The notes under the pieces were generated by a model. That model did no database searches and was not told where the DNA came from. It saw nothing but the letters and a program-made list of their open reading frames with translations. A program made the translations under genes and the position numbers. Positions 34,164 to 44,009 of a DNA stretch of 64,000 bases are shown piece after piece; position 1 is the first letter of the stretch, and every line of letters starts with the position of its first letter. Origin of the DNA: Gracilaria gracilis (Eukaryota > Rhodophyta > Florideophyceae > Gracilariales > Gracilariaceae); the NCBI GenBank assembly GCA_030374805.1, contig JARGSG010000190.1, positions 124,001 through 188,000 of the forward strand. The letters run 5' to 3'.

Positions 34164-35297
34164 ATGACCAAAACCCAATACGTCAAGAGCATGGATAACA
34201 TGTTTTCCAAGCTCTTCTACGGAAAGGGTTCAATGTACTGGTCTCCGTCGGGAGGCTCTACGTCTTCGTCGACCGCGACTAGAGTGGCTGTGCCCACTGC
34301 CTCATCTGAGATGCATATAATGAGAACAAACTACCGAGAGTTGTGCGTGGACCGGGACCTATTCAATTCGAACACCCTGGCTGTGAACTTGCTTTGTTCG
34401 TACAACCTCAGCACGAGCATGGAGGTCCAACGTGCACTTCTTCAAGATGCTGGGGCAACGCATCTGGGAGTTGGGCCGAATCTGAGTGACGACAAAGTTT
34501 GTGATATCATCGAACAGTATGGGGCTAATATGTTGATTGGAGGGGGTTCGCATATCATCCAGTTTACTATATACTGCCTTCGCAACAACCGCAGGTTGCC
34601 CACTATTAAACGCATCTCGCATGGGGGAGAGAATTTTGGAGACGCGGTTGCGAAGTGTTTCTCCAAGGTGTGGCATGAAGATGTCGGTGTGTACGGTATG
34701 TATGGCAGCTCCGAAGCGGGAATTTTCGCACTGAAGCGACCTGAGCAACTCTGTTACGAAATCATGCCGGACAGTGTACATCTTGAAATCGTGGATGAGC
34801 ACGGAAATGAGGTTCCGACGGGGCAAGTAGGAACAATTGTCGTTACTAACCTAGTACGAGAGATTCTCCCTCAGGTGCGGTACTACACCGGAGATCTAGC
34901 CCGTTTCGTGTCAGAGGAGCGCAACAAAATCGATTTGTTGGGACGTGATTTGAAATCTGTGCAGCATCAGATTGGAAGCAGAACAGTGAGTTGGGACGAG
35001 ATTGAAGAGTACGTTAGACCCACACTTGGCCAGTTTTTTGGGGGGCTCTGTCTCTACCAGATTTGGATTCACAACATCCCTAATGATAAGCTCCGCATTA
35101 CGCTACCTGTATACGCCAACTTTGTGTCTGAGGCGATGGAAGAAGCCTTTTCTAAGGAATTGGTTCAAAAGCTTTGGAAACTGTTCAGGACGGACAAGGT
35201 AGTCTCTGATATCGGCGTCAAAATGGTGCGGCGATCAGAAGAAATGTCTTGCCACATGTTCTCCAACAAGCTGAATAGTTTTGTTATCAAACAGTAA
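34164..35297 (+). pseudogene. Split adenylate-forming enzyme gene, piece 3 (PaaK/LuxE-like domain)
   Basis: About 377 codons to TAA 35297, continuing the frame of piece 2 through ATGAC. It shows the core of the AMP-forming acyl-CoA/acyl-protein synthetase family. The Ser/Thr/Gly ATP loop is SPSGGSTSSST (about 34240-34275). The adenine/acyl region is YGMYGSSEAG (about 34690-34720), resembling the YGxxE motif. The hinge-side motif is YYTGDLARF (about 34880). Spacing fits PaaK/LuxE-type ligases, which activate a carboxylate as acyl-AMP. The usual C-terminal lid domain follows but is diverged. This piece alone looks undamaged. A start at 34155 inside the LTR would give a truncated protein lacking the N-terminal 650 residues, and I doubt that is functional. 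Confidence 0.85.
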
Positions 35298-35584
35298 GAA
35301 CCTTGATAGTAGAGCTGCTCAACGAACAAGGGTGGCAAGGCACTATGCTAACAAGCTGACTACTATGCTGGACAAGTGCTAAAGATGACATATGCAGTTA
35401 TTCCTTCCTGGTAACGTAGATTTAAAGATTTATTTCCTTGGTTCCCTTGTAACAAAACTGCTGTACACAGGCTCTGGAAGAGCTGCAGGAGCAAAAATAA
35501 GGCCATGCTCTCGTCCGCCGACTTCTGTCCCGATCGCCTACTGCAGAAATGGAATTCACGATAGCATTCCAAAGCAGTAGTATC
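35298..35584. other. 3' flank of the split host gene
   Basis: No gene seen. The last five bases (35580-35584, GTATC) are the target duplication of the next retrotransposon. Confidence 0.6.
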
Positions 35585-35789
35585 TGTTGATACCGGTCGG
35601 CCTCTTGCAAGGCGAGAGCGCCACACACGCGTCATTTGTGCGCAGTGCAACGCCCGGCGCACAGCAATGCGCCGGTGTGTTGCACTGGCAAAATAAATTG
35701 CGCGACCGTCCGGCTCGGCGCTCTGCCCGCCGGCGGTCAACTATGCGCGCACTTCGCTCGACCCCTTTCGCCCCCGCTCGCGCGCTACA
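35585..35789 (+). repeat. 5' LTR of the intact copia element
   Basis: 205 bp, TGTTGATACC...GCGCTACA, G+C-rich. The open frames across it are composition effects. Confidence 0.95.
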
Positions 35790-35805
35790 TGGTAGCATCG
35801 CCTGG
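35790..35805 (+). other. tRNA primer binding site of the intact copia element
   Basis: TGGTAGCATCGCC immediately follows the LTR. The first ten bases equal those of the gypsy element at 28.7 kb, so both superfamilies may be primed by the same tRNA 3' end (initiator-Met-like, inferred). Confidence 0.75.
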
Positions 35806-37085
35806 GGCGCGCTGCCCCGGGCCGCCATCGCTTGCGCACATGATCGGCCCCTTTCTCTGCGCGCTACCGCGCTTCTATTGCGCGTACGCTCAACTACTCA
35901 AAAACTGGACGGGTTGCTTAGCGGTTGTCTCGGCTCCCATGCCCATAGGTATGTCGCGGCTAGAGCACTGCCAAAGCGAAACCTACCGTGCGCGATTGAC
36001 TTCGTGATGGGCTCCCAAGTCTATAGACTTTGTTGTGGCTCTGAAAGTTGGTTGGCATCGGACAGGATAAGTATGTATATAACTTTTCTACTTTATTTGT
36101 TCATTCTAAATGGAAGTACAGAATCTAGATGGTAATCTATTGTGAAGATTGATGATTACTGGTTTTCCTGCATCTTTACTGCGAAGGGACAATGTGCCTC
36201 CGCTGCAACTACGATGCGATTCCAAACGACTTCCCTCTTTCCTACTATACATTGTGTGGCATACAATTCGGTGCATCGCAAAATGTTTGCGATCACTAAT
36301 TTCTTACGTCTCTAACTGGTTTGCCACCAACACTTCTTCACTCTATTTCAAAGCTTAGCAACGTCCTAGTATCATCTACACCCTGTTCTTGTTCTTTTGT
36401 CGGATCTGCATGCTTGCGCAACAATTTCTACGCTATACTCTCTTGGATTTCTACAACGGTCTTGATTTTGCATCTGTATGACGTTCATCATGTTGATAAC
36501 GTTTACACCTCTCGATAAATTGCGTCTGCTTCTGGGCCACAGGTTACTCGTTCCTTCTACATCAGCCACATTTTCTCCGGCAATGCAACGTCTTGGATTA
36601 CGAAAACAATTTCGTTTTCAACATTACTTCGAGAACCGGTTTTTCTCGCTCTCCTTGAGAGAAGAAGTGGCCTCTGTTCGTCCGTTCTTCGTGCCACGAG
36701 TGCGTTCTGCCGTACGAGGCGTATGCTCTATACTACGCTACTACGTTTTACTACTGCTTTTTTTCTTCTTTTGTTTGACGAAGTGAAGTACCCTCCGCTT
36801 TTTGGGTGCGGGAAGATCCTTCAAAGGTCTGTTTGTTGTGGTGCGGGGTTAGCTGCTTAATTGCGGGGACCCGTCCTACATCGATCGCCTGGCTCCCAAG
36901 GTTGGGCCAGGAACACCTCAAGTTCACACCTCCTCCACCGGTAGGGGACTGGCGAAGTTGAAGAAGAAGAAGTTCAAGAAGTTCAAGAAGAAGAAGAAAC
37001 GTTCCTACCCCGTAGGTCGCGATATCCTTATCTCGTAGAAGAAGGTTGATCATACACTTTCATCCGTCGCTCCCCGGACGCCTCA
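35806..37085 (+). other. Untranslated leader of the intact copia element
   Basis: 1.28 kb without supported coding. It ends in a GAAGAA/GTTCAAGAA simple repeat (36958-37000) shortly before the gag-pol ATG. Confidence 0.6.
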
Positions 37086-40000
37086 ATGTCGGGCACAAAT
37101 GAGGGTCTCCTTGGCAGGCTTCCAAAGCTCAAGGTCCCCACCGACTACATTCTCTGGCGTCGTCGTCTTCTGGCGTATCTCCGCAGAGACGACCCATTTC
37201 TCTCCGGTCTTGACCCACGTCCTGATGGGTTCAACCCCACAAACCGGGCAATGAGATCTTGGTTCGAAAAGTCAGTCAAAGCGAAGAGCACCATCACACT
37301 CTGCCTCGGTGACTCTCCGCTTGCTCTTGTTCGAATGTTTGTCGATGATGATGACAAAACGGCCAAAGATCTCTGGGATGAACTGCAGCGCGTGTACACA
37401 ACCACCAACGCGCAAGCTGTGCAGAACATCCGCCATCGTCTGGACACTTTGGTATACAAGGAGAGCGACGACTGGAATAAGCACGTCGCTAAGTTCCTGG
37501 AAGTTGTTGGGGAACTTGCCACCTTCGATGAGGAACTTTCGGAGAAAGACAAAGTCTCCAAACTCATTCGAAGTCTCCCCAACTCCTTTGCTCCCTTGGC
37601 CATGATGTCAAACCTAACCGATGTCGGGTTCGACTCCATTGTGAACGCTGTCGAAGCTGAAGTGGCTCGTCGCAAGAACCCTAACAACCCGACATCCTCC
37701 GCTCCTTCGTCCACCCCCACTACCCAACCGAAAGCCAACACGGCAAACAACGGTGGTCGAAAGCAGCGAAACCGGCGTAACAAGTCCTCGGCTACCAAGA
37801 GCCGCTACGATGACAATTGCTACTACTGCGGTCGTCGTGGACATTACGCTCGAGATTGCTACAAACGCAAACGTGAGGAGTCTGACAATAATGATAACCA
37901 GCACAACTCCAACGGACGGCAGCAATCTAATCGCAACAACGGTGGTTCTCGTCGTTCACAGTATGGGTCCCACAAAGGAGGACAACGCCAATCCAACTGG
38001 AACTCAGGGTTTGCACCAAGGGGGGATGGAAATGATAATCGTAACTCAAATCATAACTCCAAATCTCGTTCATATGTGGTGCAAAGAAATGATGATCCGC
38101 CTCCTTCACCTGGCTTCAACTGCAATATGGCCAAGTTCAAGAGTAAGATCGCTCTTCTTTCTCAAACGAAATTGGACTCAGCCTATATTGACTCAGGGGC
38201 AACTCATCACTTCTTCCATTCGCGGAAGTCGTTCATTCGCTACGAACGAATTGAGATCGAGACTGTTCAGGCTGCCTCAGGAACAGCTCGTCTCGTTGGC
38301 AAAGGTCATGTCTGGATACCTTTGAACCGTGGTACAGTCATCGAGGCTTACCACGCGCCTGCCTTTGAGTCGAACATCCTTTCTGTTGGCGTTCTCAGTG
38401 TAGAGTTCATGGTGATGTTCACTTCCACCATTCGGCCATTCAATGGATGTTTCATCATGGATCCTAACCGAAACTCTGAAATCATTTGGGAAACGGAAAT
38501 CAACCAAGGCCTCTTCGTCATGGACCTCGCTGATAACGACAAACAAGTGATGGTCGTGAACGCAAGTAACAGCAATCAGGAGCTGGCTTTGGAATGGCAC
38601 GGTCGAACTGGTCATCTTCACCCAAGTAGATACCAGAACCTTGCCAAGTCTTTCGACTCTGTGCCTTACTTTCAACGTTCCATCTTGGAGTCGTTGACGT
38701 GCGTCCCTTGCCTCACAGGCAAGAAGAAACGGAACCCAATCACCGCCCGGTCGCGATCCGTTTCGACGTCAAGTCCCTTGGAACTTATCCACATGGACCT
38801 GTCGGGAAAGATTTCGCCATCTCTCTCTGGTGCAATCTACGCCATGGCCGTACTGGATGACCACACTTCCAAGTCAGACGTTTTCTTCTTGATGGACAAG
38901 ACAGGTGCTAGTGTTTTGAAGCACCTGGCTTGGTACAAACGCAGATCGGAGCTAGAACTTAACCACTCGTTTCGCTTGAAGAATGTTCGCCTGGACGGGG
39001 CCGGCGAACACAAAAGCAGTGAGTTGGACACTTTCTGCTTCGATCATGGCATACTCTTGGACTACTCTCCTGCCTACGCCTCCGAATCTAATGGAGCCGC
39101 GGAGAGGCTTATCCAAGAACATTGGACCAGGGCTCGTGTACTTCTCTTCGCGAGCAAACTGCCCATTTCCTTCTGGGCAGAGGCAATGAACCATGCCAAC
39201 TGGCTCCGAAATAGGGCTCCATCTTCAAGGATACAAGGACGGATACCGATTCTGGAATGGAATCCGTCCATTATAATCGACTTTACGAACATTCCGAACT
39301 TTGGTCAGCCTGGCTACGCCTTTGTATATCGGTCCAAGACCGTGGCATCAAAGAAGTTCCTCCCCCGTTCTGTCTTCGCGCACTTCGTGGGCATGCAAAG
39401 CGACACCACACTCGCCCGTGTGTTTGTGCCGGGGAAGAACTCGGTCGTCACTTGCCGTATTCTGGACTTCAAGGCTGTCAACTCCTCTCCTCTTCCAAAC
39501 ATCTCCACCCTCCTGGAGGGTATAACTCGCCAACAGGAGACAGAGGAAACGGACCATACCTCACAGACCGATAACGGTCCTGACTTGGAGGACCACCTGG
39601 TAAAGGCGATGACAACAATCGCGCATAACTTTCCAAATGTATGGGTCTCCAAGAAAACTGTGTATGACCCCAACGTTCCAAGTAGTTTCAAGGACGCGTG
39701 CAGAGATCCCGGTTGGTGTGAGGCCATCGACCGCGAGATGAACGCACTCATCCGCCGTAACACTTGGGAACTTATACCCAGGGAATCCTGGATGAAACCG
39801 GTTCCGTATACTTGGGTCTTCAAGGAGAAGATGTTGGATGGAGTCGGGAAGAAGTTCTTGAAGAAGGCACGCTGCTGTCTACGGGGAGACAAACAGAAGC
39901 CCTTCATTGACTTCGATCCATTCAACACTTATGCGCCAGTAGCCTGTCATGAAGCACTACGCATTCTTCTCTCAGTTGCTGCCGCACAAAACCTTTTACT

Positions 40001-41258
40001 GGAGGGAGCAGACATATCAAATGCCTACTTATATGGAAAACTGGATGTTCCGATAATTATGGAACAACCCTCTAACTCCACTGGCAATGTGGAGAAGACA
40101 GGCCATGTCTGCAAACTGCTTAACTCCATCTACGGTGCTGTCCAAGCTGGAATAATATGGGGTTCCCTCTTTTCTGAAGCTCTCCTATCATGGAACTTTG
40201 TGACATCAGCTCTCGACTCTCGCGTCTTCATGTTCCGCGAGCAGGACAACTTCCTGATCTTGGCTGTTATAGTCGACGACTGCGCATTCGCTGCCAACAA
40301 TGCCAAACTTCTAAATGACTTCAAACACAAACTGTCTGCAACGTTTGATGTGAAGCTCTATGGGGAGCTGAAGTCATTCATAGGTTGGAATATTCAGCGA
40401 TCTCCTTCCGGCATTAAGGTTAATCAATATGGATATGCACTACAAATTCTCAAGAAGTTTGGTATGCAACAGTGCAATGCAGTTGGATCACCTTTCCCTA
40501 CGGCTGCCAATGTACTGCCATCTGGTGAGGAAGACGTCATTCTTTCGACAGATGATCATGCAGAGTATAGGTCAGGGATTGGTGCATTACTTTACATTTC
40601 TGTATCTACCCGTCCTGACCTTTCCTTTCCCATATCAGCGCTCTCAAGGCATTTACATAACCCATGTGAACGACACTTATCGCTGCTCAAACGATTATTT
40701 AGGTACTTGGCTGGCACTATGGATTATGGACTTCATTTTCCAGCCCACCGTCCTATTTCTCCCGCCTCACTCTGTGCGTACGCTGACGCCGATTGGGGGG
40801 GATGCATTGAGACTCGTAAGTCCACAACAGGGTACGTTATCGTCGTCAACGACGCACCAGTCATGTGGAAATCAAAGCGTCAAACGGTAATTGCGCTATC
40901 TTCGGCAGAGGCGGAGTATATCGCTCTTTCTACCTGCGCGAAAGACCTTTCGTGGATACGAAAGATGTATTTTGAATTCGCACACATCCAGCCTTGGAGC
41001 GAGGATCTATGGTTCGAAGCCACAAAGATCATGAATGATAGCTCGGCTGCTATATCTTTGACCACGAGTCCACAGATATCTGCTCGAAACAAGCACATCG
41101 ATTTGAAGACGCACCATGTGCGGGACCTGGAGAGAGGTCAAATTATTAAGCTGTGCAAAATCCCAAGGAGTCAACAGATCGCTGACATACTGACAAAGTG
41201 TGCGTCCCTCCCAGAAGTGACTAGGATGGTCAGCTTGATGCATATTGACTCGTTCTAG
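37086..41258 (+). CDS. Gag-pol polyprotein of the intact copia retrotransposon
   Basis: 1390 codons, ATG 37086 to TAG 41258, no frameshift or stop. Order: gag (residues 1 to about 240) with a CYYCGRRGHYARDC zinc knuckle (C245, C248, H253, C258). Retropepsin follows with DSGATHHFF (D369). The integrase zinc region has H-x-H and a CVPCLTGKK pair, and its core has HMDLSGK (first Asp), RLDGAGEHK (second Asp) and NGAAERLIQE (Glu). Reverse transcriptase has FKARLVARG-equivalent KKARCCLRGDK, EGADISNAYLYG and VDDCAF (D1064, D1065). RNase H has ADADWGG (D1234), SSAEAEYIALS and NDSSAAI. The protease-integrase-RT order defines Ty1/copia. A single-frame gag-pol implies no programmed frameshift. All catalytic residues I can check are present. 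Confidence 0.95.
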   Translation: MSGTNEGLLGRLPKLKVPTDYILWRRRLLAYLRRDDPFLSGLDPRPDGFNPTNRAMRSWFEKSVKAKSTITLCLGDSPLALVRMFVDDDDKTAKDLWDELQRVYTTTNAQAVQNIRHRLDTLVYKESDDWNKHVAKFLEVVGELATFDEELSEKDKVSKLIRSLPNSFAPLAMMSNLTDVGFDSIVNAVEAEVARRKNPNNPTSSAPSSTPTTQPKANTANNGGRKQRNRRNKSSATKSRYDDNCYYCGRRGHYARDCYKRKREESDNNDNQHNSNGRQQSNRNNGGSRRSQYGSHKGGQRQSNWNSGFAPRGDGNDNRNSNHNSKSRSYVVQRNDDPPPSPGFNCNMAKFKSKIALLSQTKLDSAYIDSGATHHFFHSRKSFIRYERIEIETVQAASGTARLVGKGHVWIPLNRGTVIEAYHAPAFESNILSVGVLSVEFMVMFTSTIRPFNGCFIMDPNRNSEIIWETEINQGLFVMDLADNDKQVMVVNASNSNQELALEWHGRTGHLHPSRYQNLAKSFDSVPYFQRSILESLTCVPCLTGKKKRNPITARSRSVSTSSPLELIHMDLSGKISPSLSGAIYAMAVLDDHTSKSDVFFLMDKTGASVLKHLAWYKRRSELELNHSFRLKNVRLDGAGEHKSSELDTFCFDHGILLDYSPAYASESNGAAERLIQEHWTRARVLLFASKLPISFWAEAMNHANWLRNRAPSSRIQGRIPILEWNPSIIIDFTNIPNFGQPGYAFVYRSKTVASKKFLPRSVFAHFVGMQSDTTLARVFVPGKNSVVTCRILDFKAVNSSPLPNISTLLEGITRQQETEETDHTSQTDNGPDLEDHLVKAMTTIAHNFPNVWVSKKTVYDPNVPSSFKDACRDPGWCEAIDREMNALIRRNTWELIPRESWMKPVPYTWVFKEKMLDGVGKKFLKKARCCLRGDKQKPFIDFDPFNTYAPVACHEALRILLSVAAAQNLLLEGADISNAYLYGKLDVPIIMEQPSNSTGNVEKTGHVCKLLNSIYGAVQAGIIWGSLFSEALLSWNFVTSALDSRVFMFREQDNFLILAVIVDDCAFAANNAKLLNDFKHKLSATFDVKLYGELKSFIGWNIQRSPSGIKVNQYGYALQILKKFGMQQCNAVGSPFPTAANVLPSGEEDVILSTDDHAEYRSGIGALLYISVSTRPDLSFPISALSRHLHNPCERHLSLLKRLFRYLAGTMDYGLHFPAHRPISPASLCAYADADWGGCIETRKSTTGYVIVVNDAPVMWKSKRQTVIALSSAEAEYIALSTCAKDLSWIRKMYFEFAHIQPWSEDLWFEATKIMNDSSAAISLTTSPQISARNKHIDLKTHHVRDLERGQIIKLCKIPRSQQIADILTKCASLPEVTRMVSLMHIDSF

Positions 41259-41730
41259 GAAGAATTGTTGGGGTCTACTGACTACACTAACTACTTTGTT
41301 ATGTTTTGTTTTGTCTCTTTTGTTTGCTACATGTTTGAATGTCTGAATAATTGTTTATGAATGTTTGTGGTTCACAACCTTCTCTGTTTTCCCACAGAGG
41401 TACATGTGTTTTTGTCCCAACGGGTTTTTACATGATATCTGGGTTTAGGAGTTTACTGGTGTGAACAAGTAATGACTCCCCAGCTTGGAGCTGGTGGAAC
41501 TATGTGTGTGATGCGTTATGTATGAATGTATTTATATTATGTTTTGAATGTTGCACTACGCCTTTGGCATTTGCAAGATAATGCCAGAGAAGAGACAGAT
41601 TTGCAGAGAAATCGTGTCTACAGACCCTGCTCTTCGGTCGTTGATATTATGCTTTACTTGTGAATTGGGCTCAGTAACTAGATGCTTATAAGTGGTGTAG
41701 GAAGAGTAGTCGCTTCGCCTTGAGGGACGG
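41259..41730 (+). other. 3' untranslated part of the intact copia element
   Basis: T-rich, no coding. It ends with the purine tract GAGGGACGG at 41722-41730 before the LTR. Confidence 0.6.
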
Positions 41731-41935
41731 TGTTGATACCGGTCGGCCTCTTGCAAGGCGAGAGCGCCACACACGCGTCATTTGTGCGCAGTGCAACGCC
41801 CGGCGCACAGCAATGCGCCGGTGTGTTGCACTGGCAAAATAAATTGCGCGACCGTCCGGCTCGGCGCTCTGCCCGCCGGCGGTCAACTATGCGCGCACTT
41901 CGCTCGACCCCTTTCGCCCCCGCTCGCGCGCTACA
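41731..41935 (+). repeat. 3' LTR of the intact copia element
   Basis: 205 bp, no difference from 35585-35789 seen by eye. Confidence 0.95.
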
Positions 41936-41940
41936 GTATC

Positions 41941-42037
41941 TTGGGGACAACACGTCATTTTGGACACGGGTCTATCCGATCGAGTTTGTCCGCTTGGTCA
42001 CTCCCCAAGCGGACAAACGCGATCGGATAGTCCCCAA
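41941..42037. repeat. Inverted repeat abutting the copia target site
   Basis: Arms 41972-41997 and 42005-42030 pair in 25 of 26 bases around a 7-base loop. Outer arms TTGGGGAC (41941-41948) and GTCCCCAA (42030-42037) pair beyond a one-sided bulge. The repeat begins directly after the GTATC target duplication. Confidence 0.8.
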
Positions 42038-42302
42038 ATTCAATTCATTGTTTAGATGAGGGGATCATATCCCACTCCAAAGTTAACCACGCGTAGGGAT
42101 ATTACCTAAAGTCTGTTCTGAAATGAACAATCTCGTGCATTCATTTCGCGTTGCAACTCTTCAAACGAGAATAGGGCTCATCCACTAGTAGTGTTGTGGA
42201 AACCAAAAGCTTGCCGAAAGAGAAAAAAGTATCATGGAATGAGAGGTTTCCCGGCTGAGTTTGGAATAGATTCAAGCTGTCATTTGAAAAAGCTCGTCCG
42301 GC
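42038..42302. other. 5' flank of the glycosyltransferase gene
   Basis: No gene and no clear TATA box. Confidence 0.4.
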
Positions 42303-44009
42303 ATGAGCACGATCTATGCTTCGAGGCTTCTCACCTCAATCTGTGTGCTCAAGTCTACGACACGAAACAGCAGAATGCGAACCCCGCTGAAATCGTTCAA
42401 AACTTATTTCAGCCGAAATCATCTTCCGGTATGTGTTTTTCTGTTCCTGTGTTCGGCAACCTTCCTCCATAGCCACAATGTTGCTATTGAAGCCATATCA
42501 GAAATACCAAACTCTGATGACACCTGCATATTGGTGGGCATCAATCCTGGTGCTGATGATCTATGGCAATTCAGCGCCCGTTCTCTGTGTCTTTCTTCAA
42601 ACATCTGTTTCGACCCCAAGAACCCGGGCGCGGTTCTTTATCACTCTTCTGATCTTTCGAAAACCAAATGCCATATCTATGACTCCGACTTCACGCGCAC
42701 ATCCGGTAAATTTCCGGAAGTGGCTATACTGAATGCAACAAAGCAAACCTGCCAAAGTTTCCAACATCAATTCGTCATTTGTGCACATGGAACTGGACTT
42801 ACGCGAGCAATGCCTGTCTGTCCAAAGGTTCAGAAGATGTCATCTAGAGTTGGGGATTTGGTTCGATGGCTTGACCATCCTACTCTGGTTGTTCCCGATT
42901 ATGCGTTTTCGAAGAACATTTACCATTACTTGAATCCCATTGCTGATCTAGCACGCACAGTTGAACATTTGCCTGAACTCGAAATGCGAGGGAGCCGTCG
43001 AGGAGCAAAGAGGAAGGCCCCCTATGGAAAATGGAAATCTGAAACAAAGAACATCAACATTATCTTTCAGGGGCTGCGACGTGTTCCTCTGGCCCATCTT
43101 TGGAAGCAGCAGCTTCTGGAACTGATTATAAGACAACGAATGCTGAAGAGGGGAATTAACGTGAACCTTTTCTTTATGGAGGACTTTAGCAAACGCTCTT
43201 CGAATGTATGCCTCCGAAATGCAGTTCTACTCGGACGAAGAGGGCATTACAATGTCTGGCCTTTTCCAAACAAAACTGAGGTTCCTCTTCATGGGTTTTC
43301 AGTTCCCCTGGATGCAGTTCGGTTTAAACAAGCTGTATATGATGGGCTTGGCGTAAACGCACGTTTACCACAGTTTCCTAAGGCACGAGGTGGATATTCT
43401 ATTTCTGAACCCCCTCCGTTCACGGTTGGATATGCTAAGCGTGATGGGAGACGCGGAAGTGATGGCTATTATCGTGGAGGTGCCATGAGAAAGTTTTTCA
43501 GGGAAGACGAGGAATGGTTTACCGAAATGTTAAGAAATGAAACCGAAGCTGCCGGGGCAGAATTGATCATCATACCACCGAAGAAGAGGGAAGGACTCCA
43601 AAAGCAGGTTACAGATATAATTGGAGTAGGCTTCTTGATCGGTATTCATGGCGCAAACTTGGTTAATTGCATGTTCATGCATCCTTTCGGTGTGCTAATG
43701 GAAATTTTGCCCAAGAATGTTACGGAGGAGTGTTATATCGCTGGTGCAAATTCGGGTCTGAAATACTTGAGAATGGAGTGTAGCAAGGAAGTTAATTTGC
43801 TCGACAGCGGATGCCACCCGCAAGATTTTCTTTGCAAGGTCGATCCTCGTCAAAGAGGTGTCGATATTCGGAGAAACCAGGATCGGAAGAGAATCCGACA
43901 TCTTGTGCGACAGGGGCTTGAACATCTGCGATCGATAAGAACACGATTCCCGGATGGAATACATGTGAAATATAATCCGTATTCTACGTATTACGATGTA
44001 GTAGAATAG
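42303..44009 (+). CDS. GT61-type (DUF563) glycosyltransferase, type II membrane protein
   Basis: 568 codons, ATG 42303 to TAG 44009. Basic N-terminus, then a hydrophobic segment (about residues 41-57, LPVCVFLFLCSATFL), as in Golgi-resident type II transferases. A second ATG at residue 25 is also possible. The catalytic part ends with the family hallmark IGIHGANLVNCMFMHPFGVLMEI (H449), which corresponds to the HGAxLTNxxFxxPG block of GT61/DUF563 enzymes. GT61 enzymes add xylose, arabinose or GlcNAc-type sugars to glycoproteins or wall polysaccharides. The sugar here cannot be told. No introns are evident. The gene is followed by 1.3 kb without a gene. Codon use and lack of breaks indicate a live host gene. 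Confidence 0.85.
   Translation: MSTIYASRLLTSICVLKSTTRNSRMRTPLKSFKTYFSRNHLPVCVFLFLCSATFLHSHNVAIEAISEIPNSDDTCILVGINPGADDLWQFSARSLCLSSNICFDPKNPGAVLYHSSDLSKTKCHIYDSDFTRTSGKFPEVAILNATKQTCQSFQHQFVICAHGTGLTRAMPVCPKVQKMSSRVGDLVRWLDHPTLVVPDYAFSKNIYHYLNPIADLARTVEHLPELEMRGSRRGAKRKAPYGKWKSETKNINIIFQGLRRVPLAHLWKQQLLELIIRQRMLKRGINVNLFFMEDFSKRSSNVCLRNAVLLGRRGHYNVWPFPNKTEVPLHGFSVPLDAVRFKQAVYDGLGVNARLPQFPKARGGYSISEPPPFTVGYAKRDGRRGSDGYYRGGAMRKFFREDEEWFTEMLRNETEAAGAELIIIPPKKREGLQKQVTDIIGVGFLIGIHGANLVNCMFMHPFGVLMEILPKNVTEECYIAGANSGLKYLRMECSKEVNLLDSGCHPQDFLCKVDPRQRGVDIRRNQDRKRIRHLVRQGLEHLRSIRTRFPDGIHVKYNPYSTYYDVVE

Larger units (their letters stand above)
35585..41935 (+). mobile_element. Intact, young Ty1/copia retrotransposon
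   Basis: A 6.35-kb element with 205-bp LTRs (35585-35789, 41731-41935) that I read as identical. It has a perfect 5-bp target duplication GTATC (35580-35584, 41936-41940), a primer site TGGTAGCATCGCC abutting the 5' LTR and a 1390-codon uninterrupted gag-pol. There is a purine-rich GAGGGACGG before the 3' LTR. The LTRs are strikingly G+C-rich compared with the other elements. The 1.3-kb leader between LTR and ORF is long for the group. Everything seen suggests a very recent insertion that may still be able to move. Confidence 0.95.

Noticed and set aside
35587..36135. 182-codon plus-strand frame
   Set aside because: It starts in the G+C-rich copia LTR and runs into the leader. The LTR part recurs at 41.7 kb.
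37145..37798. 217-codon minus-strand frame
   Set aside because: Complement of the intact copia gag.
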